A stretch of DNA of 64,000 nucleotides from positions 21,836,912-21,900,911 of the forward strand of contig NC_133104.1 in assembly GCF_022965805.1 (NCBI RefSeq), in the 5' to 3' direction. Positions 22,754 to 34,980 of the stretch are shown one piece after another (the stretch's first letter is position 1; each line of letters opens with the position of its first letter). This stretch comes from Primulina eburnea (taxonomy: Eukaryota; Streptophyta; Magnoliopsida; Lamiales; Gesneriaceae). The notes beneath the pieces are model-generated. The model ran no database searches and was not told the origin of the DNA. It saw only the letters and a list, made by a program, of their open reading frames with translations. The translations under genes were made by a program, and so were the position numbers.

Positions 22754-22795
22754 GAGATGTTCGGCCGAACATCTCGAGATGTTCGGTTGAACATC
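22754..22795. repeat. Two adjacent long palindromes in G4 LTR
   Basis: A perfect 22-bp palindrome with arms GAGATGTTCGG/CCGAACATCTC is followed directly by an imperfect repeat (GAGATGTTCGGTTGAACATC). The copy in the other LTR is at 36380-36421. Confidence 0.85.
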
Positions 22796-22889
22796 TTGAC
22801 TTGCCCGGCTTCTTCATTCAAGTTCGTATAACTTCACTCATGTCAATTAATCAACGTCTTATTATAGTAATTAAGTCTCGGGCCTTACA

Positions 22890-22904
22890 TTTCTCCCCCT
22901 CTTA
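22890..22904 (-). other. G4 polypurine tract
   Basis: Plus strand TTTCTCCCCCTCTTA, i.e. a purine tract on the sense strand directly before the 3' LTR. Confidence 0.85.
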
Positions 22905-25515
22905 GATCTGAGTTCGTCCTCGAACTCATAAGTAATCAATTCAGATATACTAGAAGAAATGTATAACAGAGTTTAAATCAAACTCATCTCATTAGATTTA
23001 TTCTGAAATATCTTCCTTGTATCCATCTTTGATTCTAATCAGGAATAAAAAGTCAAGAAGTATCCTATCACAATACTTCTCACAATCCTTCTGACTGAAT
23101 TTATCTCACCATATTGGTTATACAACATCCGTATATACCAACCTGTAAGTTATAACAAAACAATACTACCTGTAGTTGTTATCATATTAGCTTATCCCAA
23201 TCCAGGACATATTCAGTCTTTATCTTCAAATACCAATCGTCATCATCCGACGTTGGTGTCTTAAATCTATTCATGCTGAACTATCTGGATAACTAGTGCT
23301 AACATCCAGCACTAAAGTTCTACCAATATCTGATTACTACACCCTGACTATCTGTCAATCTCTCTGACTACCTGTCAATCTGTAATAAATCTGCACAAGA
23401 GAGCTTATGATATAGTCTATCACAAGTACAACTCCATCAAAATCACAATCTGATATCATATAATTTAATATTTTAATCCATCTGATCATTTCTTTGACAT
23501 CGATCTATGTCATCTAGTTCTGTTTGTACGAAATCTGGTACAAACTGATAGATATAGATTGAGAAATATGTCAATCATAATCATATCATATCAAAATCTA
23601 AAGAAAATGGCTGTAATGTCATTACAAAAACCATAGAAATGTACTCCCATTTCTATTCAGAAATATACATATTCTGTAACAAATCTTCTGATTTCTATCT
23701 TTCTGTCTTCTTCTGTTAGCAATTCAGACTTATCAGTACAACTTCTGCCAACATTTCTGTACAATTTCTGCCATAACTGATCTAATCTGTTTATATCACA
23801 ACTATCTGTTCGAATATAATACATTCACAAACATCTGAATGAAAACTGACTTCACTACTGTGCGGTTCTGACACTATCTGTGATTCTAGATTCGAACTAT
23901 TCTGTATAAACAACTCAGTAATAATATAAGATAAAGAAAAAATACTTACCTGGTATTCGACTCTGACCACCGATATCAAAATCTGTAAACAATTCTGAAA
24001 CATTTTGATATCATAAAATAATTAGTCCCATACCATCACAAAATCAAATATCTGTTAATCTGACTGATGCTCGGTTCTGATTAGCAAAATACAATTCTGA
24101 ACCCTCTGGTTTCTGAACTGATGTACACTCAACTGATTACAATAAACTGTGTCAACACTGATTCATAATAACAGTAGTATCACATCAGATTCAGAATAGA
24201 AAGAACCTATACAGATCTAATGAGTTTAAGAAACTCATAAAACAACGATTTCTGGTAAATATCTTAATATCAATCTGATCAGCTGCTATATTTCATCTGC
24301 AAATAGAATATGCTCCCAACAATAGAAGATATCACAAATACTGATGTAGAACAATAATAATACTCAGCAGATATAACAATAAGAGAATAAGATAATCAGA
24401 AAATCTGTAAAACTCAGAAATTCTGACTTTCTGACATTTCTGCCAATCCTGATATATCGGTTACCTGTGTCGTTTACAGTCGCTGATTTCTGTCTCAACT
24501 GTACAAATAAATCGGTATACAAACTGCAGATATTGTCTATTCTGACTGAATACACACAGTATCACTAACTGCATACCAGATTCATACCTGATCCATTTCT
24601 GTATACAATAATCACAGTTCTCTGAATATTTAACACAGTCTTTAAATATTCAACATAATCAATCAAATGCGGCAATATATCAATACATCATAGATATACC
24701 AAGCATAATCTTCAGAATACCTCTGAACATAAACGCTATAATTTAGAAACAGAACTGAAATGTCTTCAAGAGAATACTCAATCAACTATAATTCTCAGCC
24801 AGTATTCTAATCTGTCAATTCTTCCAATTCTGTCTAATCATTCAGTATCATTCTATACATTCAATATCATTCTTCACTGGATTCTATCATATAAACAATA
24901 CCTGGTATCGATTCAATTCTGAAATCTACCTTTCTGATATCAAACACATCTGAAATCTTATCTAGGCAAATATCAATCAATCCTTCCGTAACTATCAATT
25001 CTGTAGTTGCTAAACTCGATTTCAGTAGGTCTATTGAATACATAAGGATACCATCTGTTCCTTTCTGTACTAATCGAGTCATCACAGTACAATAATCTAA
25101 GGAATTCTGGATCTAGAATCCTCATTTCTCAACTAGATCTGATCTTAATCTCACCATTTCTGGAACACATTCTACGATATTTCTGTACTTGTTTAGCATT
25201 ACATGTCAATAATGAAATCGAAATCATATAACACAAGTACATCATAATCTAACCCAATCCCGGGTTCATCTCACTGTAGTATATAACATGTCACAGAGAT
25301 CTCTGATATCAACATATTCCTCAACAACCAAGGAATCAATACTACAGTATACACAGACCCCACAAATATAGCATATCACCATGCTACTTAATCACAGATA
25401 CTCATGAAGAATGCATTAGTACACATCAATACGTATGCAATATAATCATAAAAAGTAGTACCTGTTGTAAATTCTGGGTCTGTTCTTCTGTCATTACCAC
25501 CAATGACTTTGCTCT
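22905..25515 (-). pseudogene. pol: G4 pol remnant, collapsed
   Basis: No open frame above 72 codons. On the minus strand the protease-RT linker survives near 24867-25085 (KGTDGILMYSIDLLKSSLAT). The RT core is missing between it and an [22 protein letters not shown] segment near 24700. Integrase-equivalent decay extends to the PPT. The order and the missing core match G1 (about 3060-3420), so the damage is shared. Confidence 0.7.
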
Positions 25516-26442
25516 TTAAGATCTTCGAAAATGTTTCTGAGGACAAACTTTAGCAAAGTGTCCCGTCTGCTTACAAATATTGCACTTCCCAAGCACTCCC
25601 TGACATTGTTCTGTGGAGTGTCTCCCTCCACAAGTCCTGCAATACACTCCGGTATAGCTCGGACCAGGACTGCTAGAACTAGAGGAATCACTTCCTAACT
25701 TCTTGAACTGTTTCTTTTGAATTCTCAATGGTTCTTTTTCCTTACCACTACGACTGCCAATCTCTACTCTGGAAGGCCGTTGCTGTGCAGTCTATTCTGG
25801 AAGAACATACGATGCTCCCTGTTGTCCTATCAGAACCGTTTCTGCTCTTTTAGCTCTATTCAAGGTATCCGCAAAATTACTTGATTGCTTCACATTCACC
25901 AACGTACGTATTTCTGGATTCAATCCTTGAATGAACTGACTAGAAATAGCATAATCATTTCTAGCCATAAGAGGGGCAAAACGTAACAAAGTGAAAAATT
26001 GTGCCAAGTACTCATCAATACTCATCTGACCTTGTCTCAGGTTTGCAAATTCTGCACTTCTGTCCTCTCTATATGACACGGGGAAAAATCTTTGATAAAA
26101 CTCAAACTTGAAAATCTTCCACGTAATTACTGGACGACTCTGCTCTAAAGCTCCTTTGGTGAGTAACCACCATCTTCTGGCAGCCTCATGCAATTGGTTC
26201 TCAATAAGCCTAATTCTACACTCATCTGTGAAATTTAGGAATTCAAATAACATTTCTATTTCTTCAAGCTACTTCTCACAATCTGCTGGCGTCGCATTTC
26301 CCTTCAGAACCGGCGGCTGAAACGACTGAAACCTCTGAAACTGTGTTTCCATCTGAATCTCTGCCACATCTATCTTAGGTTCTGACCTACCTGTCTGATC
26401 ATATGACGTACTGCCTTTTTCTGGAATTCTGCGGGGAGCTAT
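25516..26442 (-). pseudogene. gag: G4 gag pseudogene
   Basis: Read from 26442 downward. The position of the G3/G6 gag ATG is ATA here (ATA-GCT-CCC-CGC). Stops lie at about 26271 and at 25792; otherwise the frame is unbroken. The capsid-like part is clear (RRWWLLTKGALEQSRPVITW; FANLRQGQMSIDEYLAQF-like; NPEIRTLVNVKQSSNFADTL). A serine-rich linker leads to zinc knuckles (CRTCGGRHSTEQC, CNICKQTGHFAKVC) and a stop after KHFRRS, the same end as in G7. The 153-residue piece 25792-26253 is the longest intact stretch. Probably not functional. Confidence 0.85.
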
Positions 26443-26770
26443 ATCTGATTACCAAAAACATTAGTAACCCAATACTGCAATCTGTGCCAATCTTTTTCTG
26501 ATCATGATCATCTTACTGCTGATCATGAATCCGATCTGATTCATACTCAAGAATACATAATACCAATTTAAATCAAATAGTCAGGTAGCCATGTATCTTA
26601 AAGCAGTAACACATAGTCTCATGCTAGCACACAATGTCAATCAACATTAGAATCAATCTCATGCTAGCACACACATGCAAGGAAAGAAAATTCATCTACC
26701 CCGCTCATTCTCTTCTATCTCCGTCTAAAGGATCTATCAACTCTGACTATCTCCATCTAAAGGACCTATC
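26443..26770 (-). other. G4 leader between PBS and gag
   Basis: No gene. On the minus strand it ends TTACTAATG...GGTAATCAG just before the gag start position, a branch-point and acceptor-like site. Confidence 0.4.
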
Positions 26771-26782
26771 GCTCTGATACCA
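26771..26782 (-). other. G4 primer binding site
   Basis: Plus strand GCTCTGATACCA, i.e. TGGTATCAGAGC on the sense strand, five bases from the LTR. Confidence 0.9.
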
Positions 26783-26787
26783 CCTGT

Positions 26788-27366
26788 TGTGGGGACCCGG
26801 ACGCTGATCTGTCTTATTAATCATCTTTGGGATTTAATTATCAATTAAGATAAATCAGGGTCTAAAAATTTTTCTTTTTAAAATAAAGTGCGGAAGGTAA
26901 TGGCATCTATTGATTATACAAATCAGTATAATAATTATACAAGTCTTGTACAACATACTCTAATTCAAACTAGTCTAAGGTTCAAATACTAAATTTCAAG
27001 TATTAAACTAACTCTACAATAAGTCCGGAATCACCACGCTAACTCGTCTTCTCTCATCTTCATCTCGACCCTGATCCAGCCCCACCTGTTGTCATGCACA
27101 CATACAAAACAAGACAACAGCCGGATAACTCCGGTGAGAATAAATCCCAGTATAAAACATGGTAAGCATGTATATAAACAAACTAATTTATAAAACATGC
27201 TATCATGTATAGAAACAATCTATTTCATAATCTATGAAATTAATCAAGTAAGCATGCAACTCAATTCAGATAAACATACATATAAACAATCTTAATCATA
27301 AAACATGCTAACCCAACTGAAAGCAGTAATGATGGGTCCCATGATCTAGGAGCCACATCCATATAA
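26788..27366 (-). repeat. G4 5' LTR, piece left of G5
   Basis: Matches 20786-21365. It ends with ATATAA where G5 inserted (TSD TATAA at 27362-27366). The hairpin block is at 27082-27137. The rest of this LTR is 34981-36515. Confidence 0.92.
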
Positions 27367-28485
27367 TGTAGTGACCCGTTCCAGAATCACCTACTAATTG
27401 AAAACTAAGCATGCAATTAACTTAATAATTACTAATCAGAGATAATAGCGGAAACAACTAACAAATGATAGTTATACAACCCAAACGAACTCTAGAACAA
27501 CTCAAAATAAGGTAAAGAATATCTGGTACAACCATATCGAATCAAATGATACCGAAACTAAACCAACCGGCTACTCAACGTCCTCCTCCTGCTCCTCCGG
27601 AACCATCCAACCTGAGACCTGCCCCGAGGGAATGGGGTGTCCAAGATAAACAAAACCGAGGACGTGAGCGATAAGAACGCCCAGTACAAAAGTATGAGTA
27701 TACAGACCTATATGAAATGCACATGCTATGATCATGATACCGGGGTAGTCAAGAAACAGGAATCACAAAAGGATCTCAACAATGCTCAGTCTAGAGGCGC
27801 CAAGTGGATAGTGCCGCGCGGTCCAACCTCTGGGTCACTGCATCCACTACAAGACAGACGTGGACCTAAAATGTCCCGGACCACCGAAGCCCTCCCGACC
27901 CGTCGGCCACTGTGTACTCTCGGTGTCCATGCGTCCACAAGACAGGGCTGAGCGGCCCCAAGATATAGCTTATCTCGAAAGAGATACAGCTCAACAGCAA
28001 AGGCTATCTCGAAGGAGATACGGCTCAACATGAAATGCAACGTGCAGTAATAAACGTGACATAATAGCATGCATCATATGACATATATCAATGCACCACA
28101 TAATCATGCAACACATATATGAATGTATACTCAACCAGGATATCTCGGATAGTACTTTCGTACCTCTATCACAGCAATCCTAATCCACTGGAACAACCAG
28201 ACAACAGGTCTAATCCAAGCCTATTCATCAAGTGAAAACCATCACTAAACTTATCTACCAGACTTAACTAGATAATCCTGAGATAAATACTGATAAAATT
28301 CCAAACCTTCGTCCGTCGCTAGCCCGCTGATGCCGCTAGCTCCCAACTAGAGCACAGCTCTGCTACAAGACCAGCAGCTCCCCGCTAGTGCCCAAATCTC
28401 GGAACACGACTAGAACCTGTCAGAAACGACTGAAATGCTATGAAATTCTCTGAATTGGCGAGTCAAAATGAGGAAATCCGACCAC

Positions 28486-28493
28486 TATTTATA
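28486..28493 (-). promoter_or_regulatory. G5 3' LTR TATA box
   Basis: Minus strand GGCCTATAAATAGTGG; the copy driving the element is at 34621-34628. Confidence 0.75.
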
Positions 28494-28497
28494 GGCC

Positions 28498-28788
28498 ATG
28501 TTCGGATCCTCCGAACACCACTTCGGAACGTCCGAACGCTACGTGTCCACTGGCTCTTGACAGCTCATGATCGGATCCTCCGATCATACACTTCGGACCG
28601 TCCGAACATGCACGTGTCCAGCTGCTCTTGACACCTCATGATCGGATCCACCGAACCTACACTTCGGAACGTCCGAACTCCCACGTGTCGATCAACTCTT
28701 GACACCTAATGATCGGATCCACCGAACTCACTTCGGACCTTCCGAACTCTTCGGTGCTTCCGAACCATCTTCGGACCTTCCGATCATG
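28498..28788. repeat. Palindrome array with 71-bp period, G5 3' LTR
   Basis: Alternating TGATCGGATCCTCCGATCA-type and TTCGGACCGTCCGAA-type palindromes, nested in four higher-order units of about 71 bp (starts near 28498, 28568, 28639, 28710) that also share CACGTGTC and CTCTTGACA. The TTCGGA...TCCGAA palindrome is the same as in COP. Confidence 0.9.
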
Positions 28789-28840
28789 ATTAATCACCAT
28801 TAATCCGTTAATTACCCAATTCGGCATTCGGGCTACTACA

Positions 28841-28855
28841 TTCTCCCCCCCTTAA
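28841..28855 (-). other. G5 polypurine tract
   Basis: Plus strand TTCTCCCCCCCTTAA, a sense-strand purine run adjoining the 3' LTR. Confidence 0.85.
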
Positions 28856-28991
28856 AAGATTTCGTCCTCGAAATCAGGCTTAGAGAATGAACAAAACGAA
28901 ATAACAACATCGCTATTATATCTCAATTGTTGTTGAATACAACTGATATCTCGATTACAATTGAAAAACACAAACATATACAAAGCAAAAC
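28856..28991 (-). other. G5 3' untranslated stretch
   Basis: Between the gag-pol stop and the PPT. Contains ATTTCGAGGACGAAATC (sense), a phrase also found before the PPT of G6. No gene. Confidence 0.6.
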
Positions 28992-31900
28992 TCAAAAGAG
29001 CTCTGGATGTTCTGAACGCATACGACTCTCTAACTCCCAAGTGGCTTCTTCAGTGCCTCTGCGCTGCCACTGTACTAAGACAAGAGGAATGATCTTATTC
29101 CGCAACACCTTGTCTTTGCGATCGAGAATCTGAACTGGTCGCTCCACGTAAGACAAATCTGATTCAAGTTGAACTTCAGAGGGATGCAAGATGTGAGACT
29201 CATCTGCTACGTATCGTCTCAACAAAGATACGTGGAACACATCATGAATACCGGACAAATACGGAGGTAATGCTAACCTGTAAGCTAAATCTCCCACACA
29301 TTCTAGAATCTCAAAAGGACCAATGAATCTCGGAGATAGCTTACCCTTGAGACCAAATCTCAAAATCCTGCGAAAAGGCGAAACTCGGAGAAACACTTTC
29401 TCACCTGGCTGGAAATAAAGAGGTCGCCGCTTGGTGTTCGCATAACTAGCCTGTCGATCCTGGGCAATCTTAATCCTCTTCTTGATTACTGCAACTTTAT
29501 CAATAGCCTGCTGGACTAACTCCGGTCCCTCAACATGTCGTTCACCAACTTCGTCCCAGAATAAAGGAGTACGACAACGTCGCCCATACAACGCCTCAAA
29601 TGGTGCCATACCAATACTACGATGGTAGCTGTTGTTGTACGCGAACTCAATCAAAGGCAAATGATCCTGCCAAGCGGGTCCGAAATCCATAACACAGGCT
29701 CGCAACATATCCTCAAGCGTACGGATAGTCCTCTCTGACTGACCGTCAGTCTCCGGATGATAAGCAGTACTCAGACTCAGTGTAGTACCCAAAACTGACT
29801 GGAAACTACCCCAAAACCGTGAGGTAAAACGAGGATCTCTGTCACTGACAATACTGACAGGCACTCCATGCAAACGTACAATCTCCTGAATGTACAATCG
29901 AGCCATACGATCGAAAGTGAAATCCCGGTTATAAGACAGAAAATGAGCAGACTTGGTGAGTCGATCCACCACTACCCAAATAGCGTCACTATTCCTCGAC
30001 GATAATGGCAAGTGAGTAATGAAATCCATCGCGATATGCTCCCACTTCCATTCAGGAATAGGTAGATTCAACAATAATCCTCCAGGTCGACGGTGCTCTG
30101 CCTTAACCTGTTGACAAACAAGACACTTGGAAACAAACTGATAAACACTGCGCTTCATCCCTTTCCACCAAAATCGTGTCCTCAAGTCTTTATACATCTT
30201 ATTACTTCCTGGATGAATACTCAACTTACTTCGATGAGCATGAGATAAGATCTCCTCCCTCAAATTATCATCTTCTGGTACTACAACTCGATTAGACAAA
30301 CACAGAAGACCATTAGACTGATAATGGAAACCGCTATCTCCACCCGCTAACCGAGCTAATCTCTGAGTCTTGAGATCAGACATCTGAGCATCTCGAATCC
30401 GAGCGAACAAGGCTGGCTCAGATAAAATGGTAGCAACACGAATGCTCTCCATACCTTTCCGATGTTTGAAATTAAATCCCAACGAACAACAATCCTGAAT
30501 AGTACTAATCATAGCACTGGTCTGAAGTGCAGAAACTCTCACTTTGCGACTAAGAGCATCAGCTGTGAGATTTGCAGATCCTGGATGGTACTTGATCTCG
30601 CAGTCATAATCTTTCAGCAAATCCATCCAACGACGTTGCCTCATGTTCAACTCAGCCTGAGTGAACAGATATTTCAGACTCTTATGATCAGTAAAGATTT
30701 CAAACTTAACCCCGTACAAGTAATGACGCCAAATCTTCAGCGCGAACACAATAGCTGCCAACTCTAGATCATGAGTAGGATACTTCTCCTCGTGAGATTT
30801 CAGCTGTCTGGAAGCATAAGCAATCACATGACCGTTTTGCGTCAACACACACCCTAAGCCTTGAGAAGAGGCATCGGTGTAAACACTGAAACCATCAGAT
30901 CCTGACGGTAACGCCAAAATAGGTGCAGAAGTCAGAAGTCGACGAAGCTCTCTGAAACTATCTTCGCACTCAGATGACCACTCAAATGGAACATCCTTCC
31001 GAGTAAGTTGCGTCAAAGGTCTAGCTACCTGGGAGAAATTCACGATGAAGCGACGATAATACCCTGCTAGACCTAGAAAACTACGGATCTCAGCCACCGT
31101 CGTAGGTCGTGACCAATTTAGCACTGCCTCAATCTTGCTGGGATCCACAGAAATTCCTTCCTTGGAAATCACATGACCAAGGAATACTACACGATCAATC
31201 CAGAACTCGCACTTACTCAGCTTAGCATACAATTGCTTCTCGCGAAGAATCTGCAACACAATCCTCAAGTGCCGGACATGCTCTTCCACACTATGAGAAT
31301 AGATCAAGATATCGTCAATGAAAACCACCACAAACTGATCCAGAAAATCTCGGAAGACTCGGTTCATCAGATTCATGAACACCGCTGGCGCATTCGTCAA
31401 TCCGAATGGCATAACTAGAAACTCGTAATGCCCATAACGAGTACGAAATGCAGTCTTGGAAATATCATCATCTCTGACTCTCATCTGATGATAACCTGAT
31501 CGCAAGTCGATCTTGGAGTAAACAGAAGTACCCTGAAGCTGATCGAACAAGTCATCAATACGGGGTAATGGGTACTTGTTTTTGATCGTCACCCGATTCA
31601 GCTGGCGATAATCAATGCACAACCGCATCGATCCATCCTTCTTCTTGACAAACAAGACTGGAGCTCCCCAAGGCGAAACACTCGGGCGAATATAACCCTT
31701 ATCAAGAAGATCCTGCAATTGCTGCTTCAGCTCTCTCATCTCTGACGGAGCCAGACGATAGGGGGCACGAGAAATCGGTGCAGTCCCTGGCATTAATTCA
31801 ATGCCAAACTCCACCTCTCTAACCGGAGGAAAACCAGGAATCTCTTCTGGAAATACATCAGGAAATTCACAAACCACTGGAATATCCTCTATACCAACAC

Positions 31901-33410
31901 TACCTGTGGACGTATCAATTGTATAGATGAGGTAGCCTTCCCCGCCCGCCTCTAAAGCACGACAGGCTTTCAGAGCAGATACTACTGGCATCGGAGGTCG
32001 CGCTCCCTCACCATAGAAAAACCAACTAGAGCTCTCAGTCGTACGAAACTGAACAAGCTTCTGGTAACAATCCACAGTAGCTCGGTAGGTAGTCAAAATG
32101 TCTATACCCAAAATACAATCAAAATCTTCCATCTCCAGAATCATAAGATTCGCAGTCAACTCGTTACCCTCAAAATCTAAAGGACAACCCATCACTAGAC
32201 GCTTGGCTAAAACCGAATGACCCATCGGGGTAGAAACAGAAAGAATGACGTCTAGAGAAACATACGGTAACTTATGACGTTTAACGAATCGTGCAGAAAT
32301 GAATGAATGAGATGCTCCGGTATCTATAAGAACAAAAGCAGGAATACCGCATAAACAAAAAGTACCTGCTATGACTCTCTCGGTCTCGTCTGCAGCCTGA
32401 TCCTGGTTCAACGCAAAAACTTGACCTTGGGCACGAGGTCGAAGATTCGAACTACCCACTGCCTGACCCTGCCTCCTCTGCTGAACAGTCGCCTGAGATC
32501 CAGAACCAGATCCTGCTCCACCTCGCAACTGAGGACAATTCTTCTTAATATGCCCCATCTCTCCGCACTGATAACAAGCTCCTGCGGCTACTCGGCATTG
32601 CTCCGATGGATGGTTCTTCCCACAATGCGCACAAGACTCCTTCTTCTTACCAAAGCGGAAAACACCGCTAGATCGAGATCTAGATCCAGAAGAAGACGAA
32701 CCAGATTTCTTGAACGACTGAGATCGAGGCCTCAAAGTACTCGGAGGTCTAGAAGAAAGAATAGCCCTACCACGCTGGAGACTGATCTCTGCTTGACGAC
32801 ACCGGTTCACCAACCCATCGTACGAAGTAGGATTATCACAGACAGTGACTCGATCAAAGATCTCCTGATTAAGGCCCTGGAGGAAATGATCATACTTGGC
32901 CTCAGAACTGCCACTGATATGAGGAGCGAAGGGTAATAACTCAAAGAATTTCTGCTGATACTCATCAACAGACATACTCCCCTGCTTCAGGTTCAAGAGC
33001 TCAATCGTCTTGGCCTGGCGAAGGGCTGGAGGAAAGTACAGCTGCATGAACGCTGCACGGAAATCGGCCCAAGTCGCTCTACCCTGAGACTGAACTATCG
33101 GCGCAGAAGTCGATCGCCACCACCTGCGAGCACGGCCCTCAAGAAGAAAACTAAGGGTCTCCATTTTCTGCTCATCGGTGCACTGGAATGCGCGGAAACA
33201 ACTCTCCATGCGCTCTAACCAATCCTCCGCATCATCGGGAGTCTCACCGCCAACTAAAGGCTTAGGCCCCATCTGCATGAAACGATGCATATCGAAACGC
33301 CTAGGACCATCCCGACGATGACGATGCTCATGGTGACGCCTAAGATCATCCTGGTCACCCCATCGACCTACACTCCCCTGACTACTCCCGTCATCAAAAT
33401 GGTCAGCCAT
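28992..33410 (-). CDS. gag-pol: G5 gag-pol polyprotein, intact (chromovirus, Tekay/Del-like)
   Basis: Codes for the structural and enzymatic proteins needed to copy and reinsert the element. It is 1472 codons from [10 protein letters not shown]; the open frame runs 25 codons further upstream to the PBS, but this ATG follows a pyrimidine-rich TTGTAG acceptor-like site and begins the Gag-like sequence. Domains: Gag about 30-215; zinc knuckle [14 protein letters not shown] (279-292); protease LIDTGAS (361-367); RT about 565-745 with FIDD (697-700); RNase H with YTDAS near 845; integrase with HHCC zinc finger near 1056-1098 and catalytic D1128, D1189, E1225 (35 residues between the last two); C-terminal chromodomain-like region near 1420-1455 ([20 protein letters not shown]). 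All catalytic residues expected for the family are present. Gag and Pol are in one frame. The lineage name is from general resemblance. Confidence 0.95.
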   Translation of the reverse strand: MADHFDDGSSQGSVGRWGDQDDLRRHHEHRHRRDGPRRFDMHRFMQMGPKPLVGGETPDDAEDWLERMESCFRAFQCTDEQKMETLSFLLEGRARRWWRSTSAPIVQSQGRATWADFRAAFMQLYFPPALRQAKTIELLNLKQGSMSVDEYQQKFFELLPFAPHISGSSEAKYDHFLQGLNQEIFDRVTVCDNPTSYDGLVNRCRQAEISLQRGRAILSSRPPSTLRPRSQSFKKSGSSSSGSRSRSSGVFRFGKKKESCAHCGKNHPSEQCRVAAGACYQCGEMGHIKKNCPQLRGGAGSGSGSQATVQQRRQGQAVGSSNLRPRAQGQVFALNQDQAADETERVIAGTFCLCGIPAFVLIDTGASHSFISARFVKRHKLPYVSLDVILSVSTPMGHSVLAKRLVMGCPLDFEGNELTANLMILEMEDFDCILGIDILTTYRATVDCYQKLVQFRTTESSSWFFYGEGARPPMPVVSALKACRALEAGGEGYLIYTIDTSTGSVGIEDIPVVCEFPDVFPEEIPGFPPVREVEFGIELMPGTAPISRAPYRLAPSEMRELKQQLQDLLDKGYIRPSVSPWGAPVLFVKKKDGSMRLCIDYRQLNRVTIKNKYPLPRIDDLFDQLQGTSVYSKIDLRSGYHQMRVRDDDISKTAFRTRYGHYEFLVMPFGLTNAPAVFMNLMNRVFRDFLDQFVVVFIDDILIYSHSVEEHVRHLRIVLQILREKQLYAKLSKCEFWIDRVVFLGHVISKEGISVDPSKIEAVLNWSRPTTVAEIRSFLGLAGYYRRFIVNFSQVARPLTQLTRKDVPFEWSSECEDSFRELRRLLTSAPILALPSGSDGFSVYTDASSQGLGCVLTQNGHVIAYASRQLKSHEEKYPTHDLELAAIVFALKIWRHYLYGVKFEIFTDHKSLKYLFTQAELNMRQRRWMDLLKDYDCEIKYHPGSANLTADALSRKVRVSALQTSAMISTIQDCCSLGFNFKHRKGMESIRVATILSEPALFARIRDAQMSDLKTQRLARLAGGDSGFHYQSNGLLCLSNRVVVPEDDNLREEILSHAHRSKLSIHPGSNKMYKDLRTRFWWKGMKRSVYQFVSKCLVCQQVKAEHRRPGGLLLNLPIPEWKWEHIAMDFITHLPLSSRNSDAIWVVVDRLTKSAHFLSYNRDFTFDRMARLYIQEIVRLHGVPVSIVSDRDPRFTSRFWGSFQSVLGTTLSLSTAYHPETDGQSERTIRTLEDMLRACVMDFGPAWQDHLPLIEFAYNNSYHRSIGMAPFEALYGRRCRTPLFWDEVGERHVEGPELVQQAIDKVAVIKKRIKIAQDRQASYANTKRRPLYFQPGEKVFLRVSPFRRILRFGLKGKLSPRFIGPFEILECVGDLAYRLALPPYLSGIHDVFHVSLLRRYVADESHILHPSEVQLESDLSYVERPVQILDRKDKVLRNKIIPLVLVQWQRRGTEEATWELESRMRSEHPELF

Positions 33411-33485
33411 CGCTACAAGATAGAATAGGGAAAAATGGTCAACGGAAATCCCAAAACAAAATCTATATCCCAAAATCATACGCAT

Positions 33486-33497
33486 GCTCTGATACCA
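33486..33497 (-). other. G5 primer binding site
   Basis: Plus strand GCTCTGATACCA; TGGTATCAGAGC on the sense strand, four bases from the LTR. Confidence 0.92.
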
Positions 33498-33501
33498 TAA
33501 A

Positions 33502-34975
33502 TGTAGTGACCCGTTCCAGAATCACCTACTAATTGAAAACTAAGCATGCAATTAACTTAATAATTACTAATCAGAGATAATAGCGGAAACAACTAACAAA
33601 TGATAGTTATACAACCCAAACGAACTCTAGAACAACTCAAAATAAGGTAAAGAATATCTGGTACAACCATATCGAATCAAATGATACCGAAACTAAACCA
33701 ACCGGCTACTCAACGTCCTCCTCCTGCTCCTCCGGAACCATCCAACCTGAGACCTGCCCCGAGGGAATGGGGTGTCCAAGATAAACAAAACCGAGGACGT
33801 GAGCGATAAGAACGCCCAGTACAAAAGTATGAGTATACAGACCTATATGAAATGCACATGCTATGATCATGATACCGGGGTAGTCAAGAAACAGGAATCA
33901 CAAAAGGATCTCAACAATGCTCAGTCTAGAGGCGCCAAGTGGATAGTGCCGCGCGGTCCAACCTCTGGGTCACTGCATCCACTACAAGACAGACGTGGAC
34001 CTAAAATGTCCCGGACCACCGAAGCCCTCCCGACCCGTCGGCCACTGTGTACTCTCGGTGTCCATGCGTCCACAAGACAGGGCTGAGCGGCCCCAAGATA
34101 TAGCTTATCTCGAAAGAGATACAGCTCAACAGCAAAGGCTATCTCGAAGGAGATACGGCTCAACATGAAATGCAACGTGCAGTAATAAACGTGACATAAT
34201 AGCATGCATCATATGACATATATCAATGCACCACATAATCATGCAACACATATATGAATGTATACTCAACCAGGATATCTCGGATAGTACTTTCGTACCT
34301 CTATCACAGCAATCCTAATCCACTGGAACAACCAGACAACAGGTCTAATCCAAGCCTATTCATCAAGTGAAAACCATCACTAAACTTATCTACCAGACTT
34401 AACTAGATAATCCTGAGATAAATACTGATAAAATTCCAAACCTTCGTCCGTCGCTAGCCCGCTGATGCCGCTAGCTCCCAACTAGAGCACAGCTCTGCTA
34501 CAAGACCAGCAGCTCCCCGCTAGTGCCCAAATCTCGGAACACGACTAGAACCTGTCAGAAACGACTGAAATGCTATGAAATTCTCTGAATTGGCGAGTCA
34601 AAATGAGGAAATCCGACCACTATTTATAGGCCATGTTCGGATCCTCCGAACACCACTTCGGAACGTCCGAACGCTACGTGTCCACTGGCTCTTGACAGCT
34701 CATGATCGGATCCTCCGATCATACACTTCGGACCGTCCGAACATGCACGTGTCCAGCTGCTCTTGACACCTCATGATCGGATCCACCGAACCTACACTTC
34801 GGAACGTCCGAACTCCCACGTGTCGATCAACTCTTGACACCTAATGATCGGATCCACCGAACTCACTTCGGACCTTCCGAACTCTTCGGTGCTTCCGAAC
34901 CATCTTCGGACCTTCCGATCATGATTAATCACCATTAATCCGTTAATTACCCAATTCGGCATTCGGGCTACTACA
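33502..34975 (-). repeat. G5 5' LTR (right copy)
   Basis: Same 1474 bp as 27367-28840. Palindrome array 34633-34923 and TATA 34621-34628; this is the promoter copy for the minus-strand transcript. Confidence 0.95.
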
Positions 34976-34980
34976 TATAA

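Larger units (their letters stand above)
20786..22889 (-). repeat. G4 3' LTR (left copy on plus strand)
   Basis: 2104 bp. Read on the minus strand: TGTAAGGCCC, palindromes (22609-22795), (TA)-rich box near 22540-22558, donor-like site (22377-22386), hairpin block (21081-21136), end GGTCCCCACA. No gene. Confidence 0.92.
27367..28840 (-). repeat. G5 3' LTR (left copy)
   Basis: TGTAGTGACC...GGCTACTACA on the plus strand. The palindrome array (28500-28788) lies upstream of a minus-strand TATA box (28486-28493). ORFs at 27637-27951, 27786-28070 and 28440-28631 recur identically in the other LTR and are not genes. Confidence 0.95.
27367..34975 (-). mobile_element. G5: intact Ty3/gypsy chromovirus-like element
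   Basis: 7609 bp, TSD TATAA (27362-27366, 34976-34980). LTRs are 27367-28840 and 33502-34975, both 1474 bp, with repeats in perfect 6135-base register and no difference found by eye. PBS, PPT and one uninterrupted gag-pol frame are present. It is the youngest insertion of the G3-G4-G5 stack and the only candidate for a currently mobile element. Confidence 0.95.

Noticed and set aside
27637..34766. Identical ORF sets (104, 94 and 63 codons) at 27637-28631 and 33772-34766
   Set aside because: They lie in the two LTRs of G5 at the same offset (6135), have no family features and reflect LTR identity, not genes.
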